From contig JAFLEE010000034.1 in the NCBI GenBank assembly GCA_017302015.1, forward strand, positions 1 to 46,804: DNA of 46,804 bases, given 5' to 3'. The translations under genes were made by a program, and so were the position numbers. Position 1 is the first letter of the stretch. The number at the start of each line of letters is the position of its first letter. Of this stretch, positions 6,840 to 15,907 are shown piece after piece. The stretch is from Spirochaetota bacterium (GTDB lineage: Bacteria > Spirochaetota > UBA12135 > COTS27 > JAFLEE01). The notes under the pieces are model-generated. The model was not told the DNA's origin. It searched no databases and saw nothing but the letters and a program-made list of their open reading frames with translations.

Positions 6840-8657
6840 CTACATTTTCCCGTAGATCGGGCCGTAGACCCCGCAGGCGCGGAAGTCCGAGCCCTCGCCA
6901 TCCATGCCGAAGGCGCTCCAGGCCGTCGGCCGATAGAGTTCGGTCTCGGGAACGTTGTGCATGCACACCGGGATGCGCAGCATGGACGCCAGGGCGATGA
7001 GGTCGCCCCCGATATGGCCGTAGCTGAAGGAGCCGTGGTTGGCGCCCCAATTGGCCATCACCGAGTACACATCGCGGAAGGCGCCGGAGCCGGTGAGGCG
7101 GGGCACGAACCAGGTCGTCGGCCAGGTCGGGCTCGTGCGGCGCTCGAGGAGATCGTTCTGGTCCTTGGGCAGGTCGACCGTCATGCCCTCGGCGATCTGG
7201 AGGACGGGGCCGAGGCCCTTGACCAGGTTCACCCGGGCCATGGTCACCGGCATGCCGCCGCGGGAGAGGAATTGGCTGGAATACCCGCCGCCGGGGAAAT
7301 AGGGCAGGTCGGACGGGCACCACTTGGTGGCCTCGAGGCAGGCCGCCGCCTCGGCGGGGGTGATCTCCCACCAGGGCTTCATGGCCGGCTTGCCGCCGAT
7401 GGACTGGCGGCCCGAGCCGTCGAGGGCCGCGGCGCCGGAATTGATGAGGTGGATGAGGCCCGGGGCCGCGTCGCCCGCGAGGGCCTTGCCCGTGACGCGC
7501 TTCACCGCGTCGGGGCTCCAATAGGTGCGCACATCGGCGAAGACCTGGGCGCTGCCGGTGAGGAGTTTGCCGAAGAGCATGGCGACGCCGTTGAGGCTAT
7601 CGTTCTCGGTGGCCACCACGAAGGGCTCGCGGATGCCGTTCCAGTCGAAACTGGAGTTGAGCATGGCCTCGAGGAAATCGCCGTTGGGGAAATGGTCGGT
7701 CCAATGGCGCTGGCCCTGGAAGCCGCCCAGGAGCGCGTTATGCCCGCGGGCCTCCTCGGTGAAGCCGGCCTCGGCCAGGCGCGGGTTGCCGATCATGAGG
7801 TCGCGGGCGATGAGGGCCATCTTCACCACGGTCTCCCAATTGGCGTCTTTTTTGGCGCGGCTCTCCTGGCGGGCTGCGGGGTTGATGTCCTCGCCCTCGG
7901 GGCAATGGGCCTTCACCCATTGGTGGGCGCGCTTCCACTCGGCCTCGTCGAAGATCTTCTTGTCGATGCGGCGGGTCATCTCGGTGAGGTCGATGTACTC
8001 GGTGCGCATGCCCAGGTAGGCGCGGAAGAAATCGGGGTTCACGATGGAGCCGGCGATGCCCATGGAGACGCCGCCCATGGAGAGGTAGCTGCGCCCGCGC
8101 ATGGTGGCCGTGGCGACGCCGGCGCGCACGAAGCGCAGGATCTTCGCCTCGACATCCGCGGGGATGCTCGTGTCGTTGGCGTCCTGAACGTCCTTCCCGT
8201 AGATGGAGAAGGCCGGGAGGCCGACCTGGTTATGGGCGGCGAGCACCGCCGCCAGGTAGACGGCGCCGGGGCGCTCGGTGCCGTTGAAGCCCCACACCGC
8301 TTTGGGGGTGAGGGGGTCGGTGTCCATGGTCTCGCTGCCGTAGCACCAGCAGGGGGTGACGGTTAGGGTGAGGCCGACGCCCTCCTTCTCGAACTTCGCC
8401 TGGCAGGCGGCGGCTTCCGCCACCCCGCCGATGCAGGTGTCGGCGATCACGCATTCCACGGCGGCGCCGTCGGCGTGGCGGACCTTCTTGGCGATGAGGG
8501 CGGCGGCCGATTTGGCCATCGCCATGGTCTGGTTCTCGAGCACTTCGCGCACGCCGCCGTAGCGGCCGTCGATGGTGGGGCGGATGCCGACCTTGGGGCG
8601 GGAACCGGCGTAGCGCCAGACGGGCGGGTTCATCTTGAGGGATTCGAGTTGGGCCAT
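6840..8657 (-). CDS. fucI: L-fucose isomerase
   Basis: A 605-residue cytoplasmic enzyme that interconverts L-fucose and L-fuculose (and usually D-arabinose/D-ribulose), a Mn-dependent aldose-ketose isomerase (EC 5.3.1.25). Similarity to E. coli FucI runs end to end: [11 protein letters not shown] near the start, [84 protein letters not shown], ending ..YGPIYGKM where E. coli ends YGPLYKR. Length is normal. The ATG has a good ribosome binding site (AAGGAG). The stop is TAG followed at once by a strong terminator, so TAG is a true stop here. No fuculokinase or aldolase gene is in the window. Confidence 0.96.
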   Translation of the reverse strand: MAQLESLKMNPPVWRYAGSRPKVGIRPTIDGRYGGVREVLENQTMAMAKSAAALIAKKVRHADGAAVECVIADTCIGGVAEAAACQAKFEKEGVGLTLTVTPCWCYGSETMDTDPLTPKAVWGFNGTERPGAVYLAAVLAAHNQVGLPAFSIYGKDVQDANDTSIPADVEAKILRFVRAGVATATMRGRSYLSMGGVSMGIAGSIVNPDFFRAYLGMRTEYIDLTEMTRRIDKKIFDEAEWKRAHQWVKAHCPEGEDINPAARQESRAKKDANWETVVKMALIARDLMIGNPRLAEAGFTEEARGHNALLGGFQGQRHWTDHFPNGDFLEAMLNSSFDWNGIREPFVVATENDSLNGVAMLFGKLLTGSAQVFADVRTYWSPDAVKRVTGKALAGDAAPGLIHLINSGAAALDGSGRQSIGGKPAMKPWWEITPAEAAACLEATKWCPSDLPYFPGGGYSSQFLSRGGMPVTMARVNLVKGLGPVLQIAEGMTVDLPKDQNDLLERRTSPTWPTTWFVPRLTGSGAFRDVYSVMANWGANHGSFSYGHIGGDLIALASMLRIPVCMHNVPETELYRPTAWSAFGMDGEGSDFRACGVYGPIYGKM

Positions 8658-8696
8658 GGGAACTCCTTGGAAATCGGATTGGGGTGAAATTCAGCG

Positions 8697-8712
8697 TGTG
8701 ACGCGTATCACT
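8697..8712. promoter_or_regulatory. Putative operator at the fucI transcription start
   Basis: TGTGACGCGTATCACT is an imperfect inverted repeat (GTGA..TCAC around a central CG). Half-sites resemble a CRP site (TGTGA-N6-TCACA), while the CG centre recalls LacI-family operators. Its place just downstream of the predicted -10 favours a repressor over an activator. Confidence 0.4.
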
Positions 8713-8719
8713 TGACGAT

Positions 8720-8748
8720 ATTCTACACCTTTTTCCGCGGGCTGGCGA
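8720..8748 (-). promoter_or_regulatory. Sigma-70-type promoter of fucI
   Basis: Minus strand: TCGCCA (8748-8743), 17-base spacer, TAGAAT (8725-8720). Predicted transcription start is near 8713, inside the inverted repeat at 8697-8712. The -35 has two mismatches and the -10 has one. Confidence 0.45.
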
Positions 8749-8772
8749 AAAAAAATCGCCCCTTTCGGGGCG
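8748..8772 (-). terminator. Intrinsic terminator of the esterase gene
   Basis: Minus strand: CGCCCC-gaaa-GGGGCG stem with a tight tetraloop, then an A and eight T. It lies about 130 bases after the stop of the hydrolase gene and just upstream of the fucI promoter, isolating fucI from read-through. Confidence 0.85.
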
Positions 8773-8905
8773 GATTTCAATTCTGTCCATGACGATGTCA
8801 AAACGGTGCAGGGAAACGGGCCCAACCCCGGGCGGCAGGGGGCACCGTCCGAGACGCGGGCCATAATAAAGCCTTTCGTCCCCGAAAACCGGCCGGCCAC
8901 CAGGC

Positions 8906-9976
8906 TTATTTCAGGGCGCGTTCCAGGAAGGGGAAGGCCTTCACCCCGGAGATCTCATGCCCGCCACGGTAATAGTCGGTCTGCGGATACCCGGGGGCGC
9001 CCAGGCGCTTCCAGGCCCGTTTCGCCTGATTCACGGCCTTCACCACTGCGGAGCGGGGGAAGATCGGGTCTTGCTCGCCGGATTCCACCAGCATGGGCCG
9101 GGGCGCGATGAGGGCGGCCAGATCGTGCATCTCCCCGAAAGCGCCCATGCCGGGGATGAAATTGCAGGCGCAATGGTTCATGGCGAAGATCGAATCCCGG
9201 AAGGTGCAGAAATAGCCCGAGACCACGCAGGCGCGGATGCGCGTATCGAGCATGGCCGAGTAGAAGGCGTGCATCCCCCCGCCGGAGATCCCCATGGCGC
9301 CCAGGCGCGCGGCGTCGATTTCGCTGCGGGTGCCGAGCCAATCCACCAGGCGCATGGCTTCCCCCACGCGCATGCCGATGGAGGTCTTCCCCAGATGGGA
9401 AGCGAGCATCGAAGTATGGAAGCAAGTCGACGGGGCCTGCCGCCCGGGAATGCCCGTGAGCGACGAGAAATCCGTGCGCCGCTCTCCGAAGCAGGAGATC
9501 TCGGGCACCGCCACCGCGATTCCCAGGCGCGCCAGGGAGAGGGCGAAATCTTTGTGGTAGCCTTCCATCGCCGGTTTCTCGCTGCCGTCTTCGCGCAAAC
9601 CCACGACATCCTTGGCGCCGTAGCCGTGGCCATGGAAGCCGAGCACCACGGGAAACGGGCCGCGCCCCCCCTTGGGCAGCACCAGATAGACCGGCATGCG
9701 GGAACCCGGCGCCGCCGTCAAGACCCATTTCTCGCGGATATGGTCGGGGCGCTCCACGCGCTCGAGGCGGCGGGGCGCCAGGGCGGCCTTCGCGCCCCGC
9801 TCGACGCCGAGGAGGCCCGAGAGGGCGGCGCGGGTTTTCTTCTGCCAGGCGAGGGCCGCAGCGAGCGAGCCTGCGCGGAAGGCGTGGGGGGCCGCCCCGG
9901 GACGGTAGGCCTTCCACAGGGCGTGGGCCGGTTGGAGTTCGCGAACCTTTGTGAAATCCAGGGGAATCGTTGGCAT
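8906..9976 (-). CDS. Acetyl-xylan-esterase-like alpha/beta hydrolase
   Basis: A 356-residue alpha/beta hydrolase. The nucleophile elbow is GISGGG with Ser at about residue 231; the acid is in ESGEQDPIFP and the His in YYRGGHE near the C-terminus, a complete triad. The oxyanion region is GFHGHGYG. The overall pattern matches the dienelactone-hydrolase/acetyl xylan esterase group (abhydrolase_7-like). No signal peptide is visible, so it is probably cytoplasmic and acts on acylated sugars or small esters. The ATG has AGGAG about 6 bases upstream. It is third in a minus-strand run after the YceI and DUF4091 genes. Confidence 0.75.
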   Translation of the reverse strand: MPTIPLDFTKVRELQPAHALWKAYRPGAAPHAFRAGSLAAALAWQKKTRAALSGLLGVERGAKAALAPRRLERVERPDHIREKWVLTAAPGSRMPVYLVLPKGGRGPFPVVLGFHGHGYGAKDVVGLREDGSEKPAMEGYHKDFALSLARLGIAVAVPEISCFGERRTDFSSLTGIPGRQAPSTCFHTSMLASHLGKTSIGMRVGEAMRLVDWLGTRSEIDAARLGAMGISGGGMHAFYSAMLDTRIRACVVSGYFCTFRDSIFAMNHCACNFIPGMGAFGEMHDLAALIAPRPMLVESGEQDPIFPRSAVVKAVNQAKRAWKRLGAPGYPQTDYYRGGHEISGVKAFPFLERALK

Positions 9977-10094
9977 GGGCGCTCCTCGTCGACTTGGCCT
10001 TAAGGGCCTGTGTGGCTTATCCCCAGCACGGCTGGGATCCGGTCACGCGGGCTCTTTGCGATTCGCCGCGCAGGCCCTTTCGCGGCGGCCTCCA

Positions 10095-11735
10095 TTATTT
10101 GAGGATCTTCTCCAATTCCTTATTGATGCGTTCCCGGGTCGAAAGGAGCCACGCGGTGTCCCGCGGGTACTCCTCCATCGAAAGGGGCTTCTTGAGGCCG
10201 CGCTCCAGGAAGGCGAGGGTCTTGTCGCGGCCGAGTTTTTTCTCCAGGAGTTGGAGCGCGCGCATGTCCTGCAGCCCCTCCCGGTGTACCTCGTGGCGCA
10301 GGGAATCGACGGGGCCCTCTTCGCCGGGGTAGACGAGGAAGGAATCGCCGGAGGGGAACCCGAACCCCGCATCGGTGTTCTCGAACGGATTGACCGAGCG
10401 CACGGAGTACTGGGCGTGCCAGAAATTAAACCCCCAATGCAGGAACCCTTCGATCTTGTACTTCCACAGGAGGAAACCGAGGATGCGGTTGCGGGAGGAG
10501 GGCATATTGAAATAGCGGTTGGGCACCTTTTTCCATTGGCTGACGCAATAGTAGGTCCACAGGCCCGGCACCCCGGCCTCCACGAAGTCTTCGATGTGGT
10601 TATTGGAGGGCACGGGGCGCTTCACCGCGCCGGTGCGGTAGAACTCGATGCTCGAGAGGGCGTCGATGACGGGGAAGTCGGCGAGGTGCTTGGCCAGGCT
10701 CGCGGCGGCGGCCTTATAGGCCTCGAGGTGGGCCAGGCCGGGCTCGTCGGAGACGTGGAAGTACACCTGGTCGCGGATGCCCGCCCGGTAGATGAAATGC
10801 ACGAGGGCGGGCAGGAACTGGGCGAGGAAATCTTGGTAGGGCTTGTCCATCGCCGGGGTATGCCAGCCGAAGAGTTTCTTGGGGACGCCCTTCTCGGTGA
10901 CCACGATCTTCGGGGCGAAGCCGGCGCCCCATTGGGTGAACAGGTGCGACATTTCGAAGGTGGTGAGGCCCGAGGCCAGGGCCAACTCGATCCACTGCTT
11001 GAGCGCGGAGAAATCGAAATGGTAGCGCGAGCCGTTCTTCTCCACCCCCACGAGCTGCACCGTGGGTCGCTCGCCGCCGACGCGGGTATCCAGCGGCGGG
11101 GTGAAGAGCGGGGTGAGGATCATATTGATGCCGTGGGCTGCGGCGTTCTTCATGTAGCGGCCCACGTGGCCCCACCAGGCCTCGCTGAGCACCGGGGCGC
11201 GATAATGCACCGCCAGGCAATCGGCGTGGAACCATTGGGTCTGAAGCAGCGTCTGGGCCGGAAGCACCGCGTCGAGCACCTTCAGGGTGAAGCGGGCCGT
11301 CTCGGTCTTCGCCTCCCCGGCGGTGACGGAGAGGTCGATGGGGTACACCCCGGCCTTCACGGCCTTGGGGAGGTCGACCGTGATCCAAAGGGCGCGCCAT
11401 TGCCCCGGGAAGAGCGGGAATTTCCCGTCGATGAAATCCAGGAGGGGGTCGGGATAGAGCCCCGCCTCGCGGCGGATCATGCCCTCATCCCAATGGATGA
11501 AGGGGAGTTCGCAGGGCGCCAGGCCGACCCGCCGCACGCGCAGCACGCGCTCGAGCCCGGAGCGCACCGTCAGGGTGGCTTCCTTCACGTGCATTTCGCT
11601 GCGCACGGCCAATTGGAAGGAGAAGACCTCGCCTCGCAGGGCGGAGGCCGACGCCACGGCCTTGTCGGCGAGGGGATCCCCCGGGAAGACCTTCGAGAGG
11701 GAACTCAGCAGTCGGATCTGGATCTTCGGCTTCAT
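10095..11735 (-). CDS. DUF4091-family glycoside-hydrolase-like protein
   Basis: A 546-residue protein with an N-terminal beta-sandwich (about 1-170) and a TIM-barrel-like region. It contains YFHVSDEPGLAHLEAY with an acidic pair in the usual catalytic position. The C-terminal block (PSGDSFLVYPGEEGPVDSLR then EGLQDMRALQLLE) is the DUF4091 signature. Members are usually found among polysaccharide-degradation genes and are presumed glycosidases; substrate unknown. There is no signal peptide, which is unusual beside the secreted glycosidase at 2792 and suggests intracellular oligosaccharide processing. A 34-base gap to the upstream YceI gene suggests co-transcription. Confidence 0.75.
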   Translation of the reverse strand: MKPKIQIRLLSSLSKVFPGDPLADKAVASASALRGEVFSFQLAVRSEMHVKEATLTVRSGLERVLRVRRVGLAPCELPFIHWDEGMIRREAGLYPDPLLDFIDGKFPLFPGQWRALWITVDLPKAVKAGVYPIDLSVTAGEAKTETARFTLKVLDAVLPAQTLLQTQWFHADCLAVHYRAPVLSEAWWGHVGRYMKNAAAHGINMILTPLFTPPLDTRVGGERPTVQLVGVEKNGSRYHFDFSALKQWIELALASGLTTFEMSHLFTQWGAGFAPKIVVTEKGVPKKLFGWHTPAMDKPYQDFLAQFLPALVHFIYRAGIRDQVYFHVSDEPGLAHLEAYKAAAASLAKHLADFPVIDALSSIEFYRTGAVKRPVPSNNHIEDFVEAGVPGLWTYYCVSQWKKVPNRYFNMPSSRNRILGFLLWKYKIEGFLHWGFNFWHAQYSVRSVNPFENTDAGFGFPSGDSFLVYPGEEGPVDSLRHEVHREGLQDMRALQLLEKKLGRDKTLAFLERGLKKPLSMEEYPRDTAWLLSTRERINKELEKILK

Positions 11736-11769
11736 GCCGAATTAGACCATGGGCGGGGGCCCGGGGGGT

Positions 11770-12414
11770 TCAATTCCCCGGGGCGAAACTGACGCTAAAG
11801 TCGACCACGACCTTATCGGCGACGTTGATCTTGCTGATGACCGGGGGGAGGATCCCGAAATCGGTCATGGTGATCTCGACCTGCCCGCGCAGGAGGAGTT
11901 TTTGGTCCTGAATCTCGGCCTCCACGGGAATGGAAAGCGCCTTCTCCTTGCCGGCGATGCGCACCGTCCCGGTAAGCAGGGCGCGGCGCAGGCCTTCCCG
12001 GCCTGGAACGGGGGCGAAATCGGCGCTCTCCACCGCGAAGGTCACGAGGGGACTTTGCTTGGATTTGAGGGCGGCCCAGGTGTTCTTGTCCATTCCGGGG
12101 CCCTCCGTGCTCTTGAGCCCCTCCACCGGGACCTGTACGAGGAGGTTCGCGATGCGGCAAGCGGCCACTTGCTCCAGGCTGCGGGCCTTGGTGGCCTCGG
12201 GGCCCAGCAGGTCGAATCCGACCTCCAAGCGGGTCGCCCGGAGGATCCAGGGGATCAGGGAGGATTTTCCGTGGACGCGCAGGGCGCTCGAATCTTGACC
12301 CACCCAGTGCTGAACCTCTCCGCCGAAGGCGACGGAAAGGAGAAGGAGGCCCATGGCGGGGAACAGGGCCTTCGTGGACTTCAAAAAGCCAGTATTCAGC
12401 GAATGGTTTTTCAT
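11770..12414 (-). CDS. YceI-family periplasmic protein
   Basis: A 214-residue exported protein: basic N-terminus, hydrophobic stretch ending LLLLSVAFGGE. The rest fits YceI, a lipocalin-like barrel that binds isoprenoid-type lipids: LRVHGKSSLIPW near the start, a central MDKNTWAALKSKQSPLVTF, LTGTVRIAGKEK, and MTDFGILPPVISKINVADKV near the C-terminus. Some YceI genes lie next to cytochrome b561 genes; here a cytochrome c-b fusion gene is the next gene upstream. The precise ligand is unknown. Confidence 0.82.
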   Translation of the reverse strand: MKNHSLNTGFLKSTKALFPAMGLLLLSVAFGGEVQHWVGQDSSALRVHGKSSLIPWILRATRLEVGFDLLGPEATKARSLEQVAACRIANLLVQVPVEGLKSTEGPGMDKNTWAALKSKQSPLVTFAVESADFAPVPGREGLRRALLTGTVRIAGKEKALSIPVEAEIQDQKLLLRGQVEITMTDFGILPPVISKINVADKVVVDFSVSFAPGN

Positions 12415-12833
12415 TGAGGATTCCCGCCGTGTGCTTGAGTTTCTGGGTGTTCGTGTGGCTTCATTCTATTTGAGAGATCGTTGCCGATTCGCCCGAGGAG
12501 CAGTGAAGCGCTGCGTCGTCATCCTGTAAAAGCGGTTTCTGCCTAGCGGTTCCAATAAATGGGGAGAGGTCGCACAGGCTCCAAGACCTAATCGTAATTT
12601 GTCGGCAGAAGGACCGGCACTTAAAAAAGGTCCGCACCTTTATCCAATTACGGATATTTCGAGTCTTTTTTAGTGCCTATTAAGGCCTCCCATTCCTCCC
12701 AAGCCGCCAGGAACGCCCCCCGCGAATTCGGGGACTCGAAGTTCGCCACGGGTTCCCGCATCCCCCATCCCTCCACGATCGGAAGCGGCGATGGGACGCG
12801 GGCCGCCGTCCCCACCCTTCCCCTCGCCGCGCC
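12415..12833. other. Intergenic region between YceI and the 19-heme cytochrome genes
   Basis: No gene recognised. The half next to YceI is the likely promoter region of the YceI-DUF4091-hydrolase run (a TAGAAT -10-like hexamer near 12470 without a clear -35). 12480-12670 is AT-richer than its surroundings. Confidence 0.4.
12623..12641 (-). terminator. Weak intrinsic terminator candidate after the 19-heme cytochrome gene
   Basis: Minus strand: AAAGGT-gcgg-ACCTTT followed by three more T. The stem is short and AT-rich, and the element lies about 190 bases past the stop codon, so it is only a candidate. Confidence 0.35.
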
Positions 12834-15587
12834 TCACCCGAATAAGAGGGCGAAGATGATGAGGAGGACGAGCACGATCCCGATCCCCAAGGCGGTGAAG
12901 CCGAAGAGGCGCACCGTGCGCATGCGCGTGTCGGAGAGTTCCACCGTCACCACCGACGCCTCGAGTTTCCCGGACTTCGTGAGTTCGGCGACTTCTCGAG
13001 GCCGGTCGGCCTTGTACTCCTCGATGGGGGTGAGGCCGGTGAAGATCACCGTGTCCATGGGGAAGGCCTCGGGCCGCATGTGGGTGTTGAAGAAGTGGAT
13101 GGTGAAGATGAAGCCCACAGCCAGGAGGGCCTCATCGCTATGGACGATGAGGGCGGCGTTGATCACCCACCCCGGCAGCACGAGGGTGAAGAATTGCGGG
13201 AACCAGAGCACGAGGCCCGAGAACCCGATGATGGCGACCCCCCAGAAGACGGCCATGTAGTCGAACTTCTCCCAGTAGGTCCATCGGCCGTAGCTCGGCC
13301 GCGGTCCGCGGTGGAGGAACCATTTCACGGTGCCCACCAGGTCGCTTAAGTCGCGGCGGTTGAACATGAGGGAATCGGGGCCGAGGATGAAGTCGATCCA
13401 CTTGATCTTGCGCTCGCGCTTGGTCTTCACGAGGGTGTAGAGGTGGTAGGCGAAGTAACCGAAGGTCACCAGGGCGCCGAAGCGGTGCAGGAGGCCCGCC
13501 GATTGCACCCCGCCGATGAGTTTGGCGAGGAACGCCGCCCAGCCCATATTGGCGAACTTCAGCAGCATCCCCGTGAGGGCCAGGGAGAGGAAGCTCACGA
13601 TGACGAAAAGGTGCGTCACGCGCTGGCTCGTGGTGAAGCGGCGGAAATAGGTCGCCTTCCCCGCGGGCCGGGCGTGGGCGCGCTTGCGCCGCTCCTTGAT
13701 GGAGCGGGGCAGCCACAGGAGCGTGTGCACGCCGAAGAACGTGAACACCCCGATGAGGAGGGCCGTCATGCCGATGAAGATGACGTTCAGGACGGGTTTG
13801 GCGTCGTGGCGGCCGTGGACGAGGTAGCCCGAGAATTTCTCGCCGGCGTTGACGTGGCATTTCTGGCAGGTGGCCACCCGGTTCCCCGGGGCCACGGACG
13901 AGTCGGGGTTGGCCACCCGCAGGATGCGGTGCGCCCCGTGGCAATCCGAGCATTTGGCCGACTTGTAGAAGCCCAGGCGGTGGGTCTTGCCGTGGTAGGT
14001 CTGGAGGTAGGTCTCGGCGGTCTCCTTGTGGCAATTGCCGCACTGGAGGGTGACCTCCTTCATGAATTGGTCCTTGTCGATCTCGGAGATGACGTGGGCC
14101 GTGTGGCAATCGGCGCAATTGGGGTAGCGGTTGGTGCTGCCCGCGGCGGCGTGGTGGTCGCTCTTCAGGTAGTCCTGGTAGATGCTCTTATGGCAGGTGG
14201 CGCAGGTGCGGGGGATGTTCGCCGGGCTCACCGACGAGTTGGAGTTCGTGCTGGCGAGGATGAGGTGGGAGGTGTGGCAGTCGGTGCAGATGGCGCTGGA
14301 GAGCAGGCCCTTCTCCTTGAGGCCCTTGCCGTGGACGCTATGGGAATAGTCGAAGATGGCGTCGACTTCCTTGAGGTGGGTCTTCACGTTGGCCTTACCC
14401 GATTTGCGGTGGCAGGTGCCGCAGAGTTCGGGCACGGCGCCGCGGTAGGTGCGGGAGGTCTCGTCTTTGGAGGTCTTGATGATGTGGGTGCCGTGGCAAT
14501 CGGTGCAGGCGGGCGCGTTGGTGTTGCTGGCGGAGCGCGCCTGGCCGTGGCCGCTGGCCAGGTAGAAGTCGGCGACCTGCTTGTGGCAGACCGCGCAGTC
14601 CACGCGCTTCGACGTCTCGCACGGGCGGGATCGGTCCATCGCCACGTCGGTGTGGCACTTGGTGCAGGGGATGTTCTGGTGGGCGGTGTCGAGGAACTCG
14701 GAGCGCTTCACGGTGAGGGAGGCGTTGGTGTCCCCCGAGGCGCGGTGCAGGTTCGCGCGCTCGTGGCAGCGGATGCACGACTGGTCGGAGCTATTGGCCA
14801 GGATATTGCGGATCTTCACCACGTGCGGCGGGTGGCAGCTCGAGCAGACGGGAACCATCCCCGGGGCCTTCTCCCAGAGCTCCTTCTTCACCACCTTCTG
14901 GTGGACGCTCTCGATGTTGGCGTGGCACTGCATGCAGGTGCGCGCCACGTTGATCGGCGAGACCGTGGACGCCGGGGAACTATGGGGGAGGACCTGGTGG
15001 TAGCCGTGGCAATCGCTGCAGGTGGCCGAGACGATGAGGCCGCTCTTGTATAGGCCCACCCCGTGCATGCTCTCGCTGTAGTTCTCGAGGACATTGGCCG
15101 CCGTCGGCTCGTAGAGGCGCGCGATCGGGGCGCCCTCTTTGTGGCACTTGCCGCAGAGGATGGGGATATTGAGCTTGTAGGTCCGGCTCGACGGGTCGCT
15201 CTTCGAGACGATGGCGTGGCTGCCGTGGCACTCGAGGCACGTCGGGGCGTTGGGCGAACCGAGCTGCATCGCCTTGCCGTGGATGCTGCTGTCGAAGCGG
15301 GCCTGCGGGCCGGGATGGCAGGTGCCGCAATTGACCTTGGCCAGGGTTTCGGGGTGCGGGAAATCCTTGACCGCCGCGTCCTTATGGCAGGCGGTGCACT
15401 GCATGCGCCCGTGCACCGAGTTGGCCAGGGTGCGCTTGTCCACGAAGAGCGAGACGGTCTTGCCCTTGCGGACCTTGGAGAGGCCGCTCTCCCCGTGGCA
15501 CATGAGGCAATCGTCGTTGGATTGGGCCAGCAAGAGGCCGGCCACCGCCAAAATCAAGGAAAGGGCCTTCATGAAGAACGGATGCAT
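12834..15587 (-). CDS. 19-heme cytochrome c fused to membrane cytochrome b (CbcL-like)
   Basis: A 917-residue protein: signal peptide, then 19 CxxCH heme sites between about residues 27 and 577 (CLMCH first, CQKCH last). These are arranged in repeats that often carry an extra His as distal ligand (DCHGSH, DCHTSH, DCHTAH, DCHGAH). From about 596 to the end there are six membrane segments. Conserved His in THLFVIVSFLS, LLHRFGALVTFGYFAYH and IVHSDEALLAVGFIFTIHFF resemble the diheme cytochrome b of formate dehydrogenase gamma/Ni-hydrogenase subunits. Geobacter CbcL is a known c-b fusion that oxidises menaquinol, but has far fewer c hemes. I infer a quinol-to-periplasm electron entry point. The first ATG is favoured by an upstream GGAAG. 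Confidence 0.88.
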   Translation of the reverse strand: MHPFFMKALSLILAVAGLLLAQSNDDCLMCHGESGLSKVRKGKTVSLFVDKRTLANSVHGRMQCTACHKDAAVKDFPHPETLAKVNCGTCHPGPQARFDSSIHGKAMQLGSPNAPTCLECHGSHAIVSKSDPSSRTYKLNIPILCGKCHKEGAPIARLYEPTAANVLENYSESMHGVGLYKSGLIVSATCSDCHGYHQVLPHSSPASTVSPINVARTCMQCHANIESVHQKVVKKELWEKAPGMVPVCSSCHPPHVVKIRNILANSSDQSCIRCHERANLHRASGDTNASLTVKRSEFLDTAHQNIPCTKCHTDVAMDRSRPCETSKRVDCAVCHKQVADFYLASGHGQARSASNTNAPACTDCHGTHIIKTSKDETSRTYRGAVPELCGTCHRKSGKANVKTHLKEVDAIFDYSHSVHGKGLKEKGLLSSAICTDCHTSHLILASTNSNSSVSPANIPRTCATCHKSIYQDYLKSDHHAAAGSTNRYPNCADCHTAHVISEIDKDQFMKEVTLQCGNCHKETAETYLQTYHGKTHRLGFYKSAKCSDCHGAHRILRVANPDSSVAPGNRVATCQKCHVNAGEKFSGYLVHGRHDAKPVLNVIFIGMTALLIGVFTFFGVHTLLWLPRSIKERRKRAHARPAGKATYFRRFTTSQRVTHLFVIVSFLSLALTGMLLKFANMGWAAFLAKLIGGVQSAGLLHRFGALVTFGYFAYHLYTLVKTKRERKIKWIDFILGPDSLMFNRRDLSDLVGTVKWFLHRGPRPSYGRWTYWEKFDYMAVFWGVAIIGFSGLVLWFPQFFTLVLPGWVINAALIVHSDEALLAVGFIFTIHFFNTHMRPEAFPMDTVIFTGLTPIEEYKADRPREVAELTKSGKLEASVVTVELSDTRMRTVRLFGFTALGIGIVLVLLIIFALLFG

Positions 15588-15907
15588 GTGACTTCCAATG
15601 GTATGAAATCGGCGGCGAATTATCTTCGTTCGTCGAATTGTCCAGATGGCGAACTATACCCCGCGAAGAATGATATTTCAAATGCGTTTTTGCGTCGTTT
15701 CGCAACATATTCTGTCGATTATTTGCCAAAAAATCGTGTCCAAAACTTTAATAACCAACAATTCATCTCTATAACATCCTTTTTATCCGTTGAACCTGAC
15801 ACGCCATCCCTTTGCGCGGAAGGCACCTGGAAACCGGCATTGTAAAATTGAGTTGAACGAAGGATTCGCGGTTAAAACGTCGCGTCTCCGCATTGAGGAA
15901 ACGAAAA
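15588..15907. other. Divergent control region between the 19-heme gene and the ccs operon
   Basis: An AT-rich 320-base spacer between divergent genes. It contains the minus-strand promoter at 15653-15681. For the plus strand only a weak candidate was found (TTTAAT, 17 bases, TATAAC ending at 15775). GCCAAAAA at about 15735 repeats eight bases of the palindrome arm upstream of the conduit operon, which may be chance. Confidence 0.45.
15653..15681 (-). promoter_or_regulatory. Sigma-70-type promoter of the 19-heme cytochrome gene
   Basis: Minus strand: TTGAAA (15681-15676), exactly 17 bases, TATAGT (15658-15653); one mismatch from consensus in each hexamer. It lies about 65 bases upstream of the ATG. 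This gene therefore appears to use housekeeping sigma, unlike the conduit operon. Confidence 0.6.

Noticed and set aside
6429-8366. Long plus-strand frame opposite fucI
   Set aside because: Antisense shadow of a clearly recognisable enzyme gene; its product is a low-complexity Gly/Ala/Asp/His sequence typical of GC-rich antisense frames.
9951-11792. Long plus-strand frame opposite the DUF4091 gene
   Set aside because: Same antisense effect; no family motif, no ribosome binding site, and the opposite strand encodes a recognised protein.
12673-13260. 195-codon plus-strand frame at the end of the 19-heme gene
   Set aside because: Mostly antisense to the cytochrome b part; Ser/Arg/Pro-rich shadow without a start signal.
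15599-15613. Second sigma-54 promoter (TGGTATGAAATCGGC) before the ccs operon
   Set aside because: Mismatches in the -12 element and about 300 bases from the first gene; too weak to call.
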